The position numbers were made by a program, and so were the translations under genes. The notes beneath the pieces are model-generated. The model had not been told where the DNA came from, searched no databases, and saw only the letters and a list, made by a program, of their open reading frames with translations. DNA of 64,000 bases. Source: Diploscapter coronatus. Lineage: Eukaryota; Nematoda; Chromadorea; Rhabditida; Rhabditidae. Shown in pieces: positions 57,872 through 64,000 of the stretch (positions are counted from its first letter, which is position 1; each line of letters starts with the position of its first letter). The DNA lies in the NCBI GenBank assembly GCA_964036155.1, contig OZ038423.1:53459249-53523248 (forward strand). The letters are read 5' to 3'.

Positions 57872-59569
57872 CTCGAATTAAACAATTATACCAATCAAAA
57901 TAAATCTAAAATAAAAAAATGAATAAAGAATAAAGAAAAATCAAATTCGAATTAGCAGTAGGGGAAGTTATGAATGAAATTCTTCCTAGGAGAAGAAAAT
58001 TTTAATTCAATATATGGAGGAATTATGAGATGGAGAATGAAATAAAATGTTTCCATGTTTTTAGTTCGAGATTTGCAATCGATAAATGACACAAATGAAC
58101 TTGATACTTACCGATACAATATTACATTTCTACACAATAAGTCATAAGAATTGAAGAGAAGAATGATGATAAATGATAAGATTAATTTGATAGAAGCCAT
58201 TGGGAATTAGGAGAACAAAAATAAGGATGGGCTGTTCGAAATATGAAAGTAGAGATTTTAAAATTGCCTCTAAACGAAAATCTGAGGTCTGATAGTGAGG
58301 GTGGCGATTGAACCTGCTTAATATATCTGCAACTCGAAAATGAATGATAAGCAAGGAAGCAATGAAGAGATTGGTCAGACCAAGTACGGCGTAGCCTCAC
58401 AGAGCAAGCAGATGATGTAAACAGGCATTCAAACTGTTAGGTATATCCGATGACTTTGAATGCGATATGCTAATGCATTGAAATGAAGATAGAGGGTGAC
58501 ACCGTAGCGTGAACAATGGAGAACTGTAATGATCGCACGTTGCATACAACAACTCAGGCATTGCTGACTGCTGAATGCTGACTACAGAAGAAGGACAGTC
58601 GAGAAAATTCCTTGTCCTGTTAAGTTTTTATTTGGAAGTCTAACCGTAAACATCTAAATATAAATAAGTAGTTCTACTGATTTGACCATTATTTGGACTA
58701 ACATTAAATACCTCAATTTAAAATTAAATTAACTGATTAAGTTTGTTTATTTTAATTTATGGTTATTGCATTGTGAGGGAATTTTTAAACAATGTAACTT
58801 ATGTTAGTTCAAAATTTGAGTAGATTTTTCTTTCATTATCTCGTTTATATTATCGTGAATCTGATAAACAGTAGATTATTAAATGCATGCACTTTGAAAC
58901 AGTTGAAATGTTTAGTGTTGGTTTGTTCGTTCTTCGACTCATTCTCTAATCAAATGAATGTTTGTGCTAAAGTGATAGATAATAGGGAGTGTAAACATGA
59001 AAATTAACCTGAAAATCATTTGAAATGAAGCTTAAAAATATCGTAGTCTCGTAACATCGTAACATAAAGATATCAGAGGCTAGAATTGTTGGTATATTGT
59101 GGAGGATTATTCTCTCACTCTAGTTCGATTATTGAGATGCAATAATGTTACGACTTATCTAGATCCCCTTTGAAATAGTCAGTTTATAATACTGGTGACA
59201 TCAATCATCAATCTTGCTTAATGAAACAGTACAACGTCTTTCTCAAGTTTTAATCTTCATGCAAAACTTCCAATGATATGTTACTTCAACAAAACAAAAT
59301 CGAATTAACTTCATATATTTATTCTTATAAATACGGTATGATAATCTTCATAGAGGTTTACTACATGGAGATACTCCAATTGTGCTATTAATTAGATGAA
59401 TCCAATTTGGCTTATTCATAGATGATTTCTAGTTCCTACAATAGGTCTAGCTCGTACTCTCCAAAGATCCTAAATAAGACATATAGCATATTGAAATTTA
59501 AAAATGGGGTATTTTAAAATTCTAAATCCTTATATTCAACTCAAATTTACTTAATTTTGTATAAATCAA
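57872..59569. other. Intergenic between the PHYH copies
   Basis: This 1.7 kb is AT-rich. It holds the copy 1 promoter and the copy 2 3' flank. The open frames seen here (58142-58400) lack codon bias and homology, and I see no gene. Confidence 0.6.
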
Positions 59570-61170
59570 CTAAATCCAGTTGAAGCGTAAATTATAGCCA
59601 TTTACGAACTTATTTGCTAGGTTTAAATGTCGCACCTCCATGTTCATTTCGAATTCCTTAGTGTCCATTCCCCTCTTATTCAGAACGATCTTTACCATAT
59701 CGAGAACGTCTTTCGATATTTCCTTCAAGGATTATGGAATTCGAGAATTTCCGATGAAAATGACATACAATTTGATTCTGGTTTTCGAATGCCTTGTATC
59801 GACAAACGTCATCATTCGCATAATGGCAAGAGATGGCTTTGCGGAATCCTGAAAGAATCCAAAATCTGATGAATCGCTAAATGAAGCAAAAAATTATACC
59901 GGCGGTTTTATTAGCTCCACTTCCATGAATTAGTATCGGATGGAAGAATACAGTATCACCAGCTTCCATCTCGACGTGGAGACGAGGCATCGAGGGATCG
60001 TAGTTCTGGATGCCGTGATAGGCTTTGTTCACACCCCCCTTCAAAAGAATATCATATTATAGAGTTGAAAATTGAAATAACCTCCCAATCTGGATAGGTA
60101 TGTGGTAGGAGTTTTCCTTTATGAGAGCCAGGAACAACTACAAGGCATCCATTAGCTCGATTCACCTACATTGAATTTCATCTTGAAACATTATCGTTGA
60201 TTCAGAATCTAGCAATCTTATCCAAATTATTAAATGGCTAACATGATCATCAGCTTTCATTCACAAATTATTTCCCTATCTCTAACTAAACTTTGTTTCA
60301 TCGTGCTATTTTTCAATCTTTCCTGACTTCCCAAAGAAAATAACCATGCATAATTTACCCAAAAATAGTTGTTCTATTTCAGTAATTTAACATTTTGCAA
60401 GATTACTATTCAGACAGTGAAATGGTGCGATTTTATAACATATACATAAATATATATATCTGATCTCCATATTTCTGTGAAGATTAATAGAAAAATGTAA
60501 TGCTCATACCCTCTCCATCGCTGTCCAGGCGCAGACTATGTGATCTTCAGGAGGAAAGCAGAAATATTCCATGTCCTGATGCATCGGGTGTCTCGATGTC
60601 AACTTTCCGTTATCTGGGGGTTTGTTGATGAGCATCGTGTGCATCGCAACAATGCTCGAGCTCTCATTTCCAATTAGATCCCTGACCACGTCCAACACCT
60701 GCAAATAATTTGCATAACATTGGACTATTGTAGCCTCTTAATCTTACAGTAGGGTATTTACAGTAGTCGAACAAAACAGGATCGTCACCAAAATCCTGCA
60801 CTTTGTTGACAGTCTTCTCTTCTACAATTTATTATTGAATAGCCGCGTGATCTAATGAGCATGCTAACCCAGTTTCTGCCCTTTCAACGCCATATCTCTC
60901 ATAATGGACATCGTCGTTGGTACATTTCTGCCTTCGCAGAGTTCCTAGAAGAAAGAAGTTATTGCTCAATTTTGTGACAAAAGTGGCATGAGTTATTGAA
61001 TAATCTTTCAAAATCACCTGGAATCGCTTTGTGTATCGTTCGAGTTCATGTTGGGGGATACAGTTGCGCACTACCAGATATCCATTGTCTCTGTAGAATT
61101 GCTTCTGTTCGACAGTCAGAACTCTGCCTTCCTTCGTCCAGTCCAGAATTCCTTGCTGTTGGTGTTGCAT
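59570..61170 (-). CDS. PHYH: Phytanoyl-CoA dioxygenase, copy 2 with divergent C-terminus
   Basis: Eight minus-strand exons (61170-61018, 60944-60869, 60821-60748, 60698-60510, 60165-60082, 60038-59900, 59848-59769, 59722-59570) encode about 315 residues. Exon 7 has the same 80-nt length as in copy 1, which supports the splice choice. Iron ligands ([17 protein letters not shown]) and the [11 protein letters not shown]rg are kept. After CRY the sequence departs from copy 1: KAFENQNQI replaces the conserved stretch, and the last exon ends [10 protein letters not shown] without the WRGRAR block. If the last intron (46 bp) is not removed, translation ends near 59672 instead. One intron of copy 1 (57357-57119) is absent here, and one here (60509-60166) is absent from copy 1. 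The ATG is 4 nt after an acceptor (tgttctcag). Confidence 0.9.
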
Positions 61171-62290
61171 CTTTCTGAGAACAATCAATCGAAAATCGGG
61201 AAGAAGAAAAACGTGGCAAATTGACGAGAATTCTGAACTGTAAATACTGTAAATCATAAATAAAAGTTTTGAAAGATATTAGGTAAGAAGAAAAATGAGT
61301 GTCGAATTGAGTTCTGAAACGTTTTCCTTTCCAACAAGAAAATGAAGCACGAAAAAACATTCGACAAATTATTTTTCGATTCAAGCGATCTTGATAAATT
61401 CAAAAATAATTTTGAATGATTTGAATCAGCTGAATGACGAAGAAAACGTGTATGCAGTGAGAATGAAATGGAATGACAGGGGAGTTCGATAAGCAAACTA
61501 GACCTGATCAATAGACTACGAAAGGAATCGCCTTGTAATGTTGATAGGCTGACCATCAGGACAACAAATTGCAATTTATTACATGACCAAATGAATATTT
61601 TCAAACAAAAAAATACGGTATTTTTAAGGTAAAAATGGAAACAGAAAAAAAACTTATCGAAAGCCAATAAAATTTCCCGCTTGAGCAGAATTAGTTCATG
61701 TCAAAAGTGGATAAACTGAGTGTAGGGCGATTTGTAAAGCAAAAATTGCGAAAGTTTTCCCTTAAATTTTGCTATAACTCGCCCTATATCGGATGAACTG
61801 GCTCCTTACAAAATTTCCCGCTTCACCGCGGTGAGAATATTACTTTTCACCGGCCTACTGTTTTCACTGGCAGCCGTTTTCCGTTTTTCAAACGCGAAAA
61901 ATTCGATTTTAATTGCTGCATGAATGTCGACTCTCTCCAATCAATGATACTCCTGACTCAGAAAGTAGTCGACATGCGATTTTGGAAAACTTAGAAGTCA
62001 TTTTCAGTCTAGCTCTCGGCTTGGAAGGTCGCCGCCTCCAGATAAACCGACTGCTCTACTCGAACCAGCCAGCCACCCGTCTGCCTGCTGTCCGCACACT
62101 GACATGGGGATGTTCGCGTGTCTATCGCGGAACAAGCAAGGTCTGTCACGAAGACTTTGCAGCGAAATGAGCAAGAAATGAACGAAAAATCCCAAACATC
62201 AATTAACCCGTGAAACTTGAATGAAGAAATGACAATGATATTAGTGCGCGAAACGGTAAGACCAAGCGGTTATAATTAGTAGATCCTCAG
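61171..62290. other. Divergent upstream region of PHYH copy 2 and the SH2 kinase
   Basis: 1.1 kb. It has two copies of TTTCCCGC (61673-61680 and 61814-61821), which match an E2F-type site. A GC-rich block at 62010-62150 after a tttcag could be a 5' exon of the kinase gene, but no frame is convincing. Confidence 0.4.
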
Positions 62291-64000
62291 TTCGTAACGT
62301 CAACGCGGCCGTGATCGACTGCACGCAGAAAACACTGAATGGAGAGGCCAACATGCCTGTCGGAGTGCCCAACGAGTACAATCCCGTTACCGGAGAGACA
62401 AACGACTTCTCGCAGCCGGCCAACAAGGCCACAGTCACCACTGCAGCACTGGTAAACAAGAAACAATGGAAAAAAGGGAGCTAGGAATGTAGAATACCTT
62501 GGAAAGAAATGTAAAATTGAAGAGATCGTGAGTGAGAGATTAGGGAAGAAAAAAATCAAAATCATTTTTGACCGAAAGATACCACCATAATCAACCACGA
62601 ACATAAGCACGATTTCATGATATAAAATCCCGCGAACGCGCACTTCCTAACAAGACACTCTAGTGAACAACCGTTTCTATAGGTGGTTCATCGATTCTAA
62701 TAGTGATCTTTCGTAGACACCAACTTTGAAGGGGACTTGCTTTTCTAACTATAAGATTTTTTAAGCCTATTTTTTATACCCTCGCACATTTTGCAGAGGG
62801 GAAGAGATTGTGATCCCTATCCATATGCTCTGAAAGAAGATGCAAACTAATTTTCGAATTTTCAGCAAGTCGAGCCGGTGGAACAGTCCAACAGCTCGCA
62901 GCAAAAGTCTCTAAAGGCCGCGGACGAGAAGTAAGCCACGAAGAAGAATGAGTCAAGAAACTTTCTTTCATGCCATCCAAAGATTTTCTTCATTCTAGAA
63001 GATTCTTTTTTCTAATGAAAAATCTAGAGAGAATTCCCGACTTTTTCTAAACAAAGCATCAAGACAAAGATGTATTTTCAGAGACCCGGTGCGTCTCGAC
63101 GTGTTCACGAACTCGGCATCGAGCGCACTGTCGACACTCAAACACGCCCAACCCAAGCAAGAGGGATTAGCCCACTCCAAGGACGCTGCGCGTTTGCATA
63201 CAGTCAAGAAGAACTTCATCAACCTCAAGAGGGTCACCAGCTACAATGGCGCAAACGGAGCAGCACTCGAAGACGAGGTAAAGCAAAAAAATGAGAAAAA
63301 TTTTAAACTAAATTGAAAGGATGAAGGAAAAAGACCAACGAATCTAACTTCAGCCTTACTACCATGGCTACATGGCGCGAGAAGAGGCAGAGCGACTCGT
63401 GCAGAAGAACGGCGAATTCCTCGTGCGCAAGACGGAGGTCAAAGGAAAGGAGGCAAGTCAACGGAAAAGAAAATCGAAATCACTAGCTAATGAAGCCATC
63501 AAAAATAATTCCAGATCAACATTCAACCTGAAGAAATCCTAACTTGAAAAGTTGCAGACGGCCGTTGTGACAGTGCTCTACAGCGGCAAGCCGCATCACT
63601 TGCAGATTCACGAGACCCACAACAGGCTCGTTTGGCTCAACGACTACTGCTTTTCGGTTGGAAACACTCCAACGAAATGAAAACACTCAACTTATCCCCT
63701 CCTGTTCAGAACGTACCCGATCTCATCCGATTCCACATCAAGACGCAGAAGCCCGTCTACAGGCAAGGCACAAAACTCGGCGTCTGGGTCAACAGAGAAC
63801 AGTGGGAATTGTACCACGGTGAGCAGAAAAGAGGAAGAAGATCTTCAATCCAATGCAATCTTCCTCATTCCAGAGCAGGTGAACGTGACGACTAAATTGG
63901 GCAATGGCGAATTCGGTGAGGTATTCAAAGGCACGCTCACGCTCGGACCGTTCACGAAGCCAGTCGAGGTGGCCATTAAGACGCTCAAAGGAAGGGGCAT
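62291..64000 (+). CDS. SH2-domain non-receptor tyrosine kinase, Fps/Fes/Fer type (5' part, runs off window)
   Basis: Exons 62291-62451, 62866-62930, 63082-63277, 63354-63452, 63558-63656, 63710-63818 and 63874 to the window end join in phase. The N-terminal part is polar and low in complexity. The SH2 domain starts at PYYHGYMAREEAERL, contains the phosphotyrosine-binding FLVRK and runs to about 63760. The kinase domain begins with the glycine loop LGNGEFGEVFKG and the VAIKTLK lysine just before the cut. There is no SH3 or F-BAR domain in the visible part, which fits the short SH2-kinase family that is greatly expanded in nematodes. The intron after 63452 has a GC donor (GAG|GCAAGT). The first exon is uncertain, since 62291 needs one base from an upstream exon. 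Confidence 0.9.

Noticed and set aside
58142..58400. Two overlapping minus-strand open frames between the PHYH genes
   Set aside because: AT-rich, no codon bias, no splice context and no recognisable domain.

Overview
This window looks like nuclear DNA of a nematode, or a close ecdysozoan relative. It is AT-rich, with GC-richer exons split by many introns, some only about 45 bp long and most ending in TTTTCAG or TTNCAG. Many start codons lie 0-12 nt after an intron-type acceptor, as expected for spliced-leader trans-splicing. The gene set includes a patched-related (PTR) transporter, a Cys-loop LGC-type channel, an SH2-kinase of the Fps/Fes type and an RFX/DAF-19 X-box in front of an intraflagellar transport gene. 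A full NAMPT gene, which Caenorhabditis elegans lacks, and a high share of GC-AG introns argue against Caenorhabditis. All CDS coordinates run from start to stop codon and include introns; exon structures were built by hand from reading frame and splice phase.

Left third (0-28 kb): an arginine/serine-rich nuclear-type protein (+), BLOC-1 subunit 2 (+) and cytosolic seryl-tRNA synthetase (+). The synthetase meets a mitochondrial rescue release factor (MTRFR, -) tail to tail. Next come NAMPT (-), a DLG5-type MAGUK (-) and the IFT-B protein CLUAP1/IFT38 (-). IFT38 is divergent from PDHB (+) across a 461-bp shared promoter that carries a perfect X-box.

Middle (28-48 kb): pyruvate dehydrogenase E1-beta (+), a 4-kb gene-poor stretch, a Cys-loop ligand-gated channel (+), a class A neuropeptide-type GPCR (-) whose first intron contains a 433-bp foldback element, and another 3.7-kb gene-poor stretch.

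Right third (48-64 kb): a 23-exon PTR gene (+) with a one-base frameshift in the sequence given and several repeats in its introns; two tandem phytanoyl-CoA dioxygenases (-) with patches of near-identity suggesting gene conversion; and the 5' part of an SH2-tyrosine kinase (+) that runs off the end.

The genes are ordinary unlinked eukaryotic loci, and I see no operon-like functional cluster. The best leads are the X-box in the IFT38/PDHB promoter, the NAMPT gene, the foldback element, the PHYH conversion tract with a replaced C-terminus, the trans-splicing signature and the coding-like blocks that no gene model explains. I found no tRNA, rRNA or CRISPR, and no convincing wholly new system.
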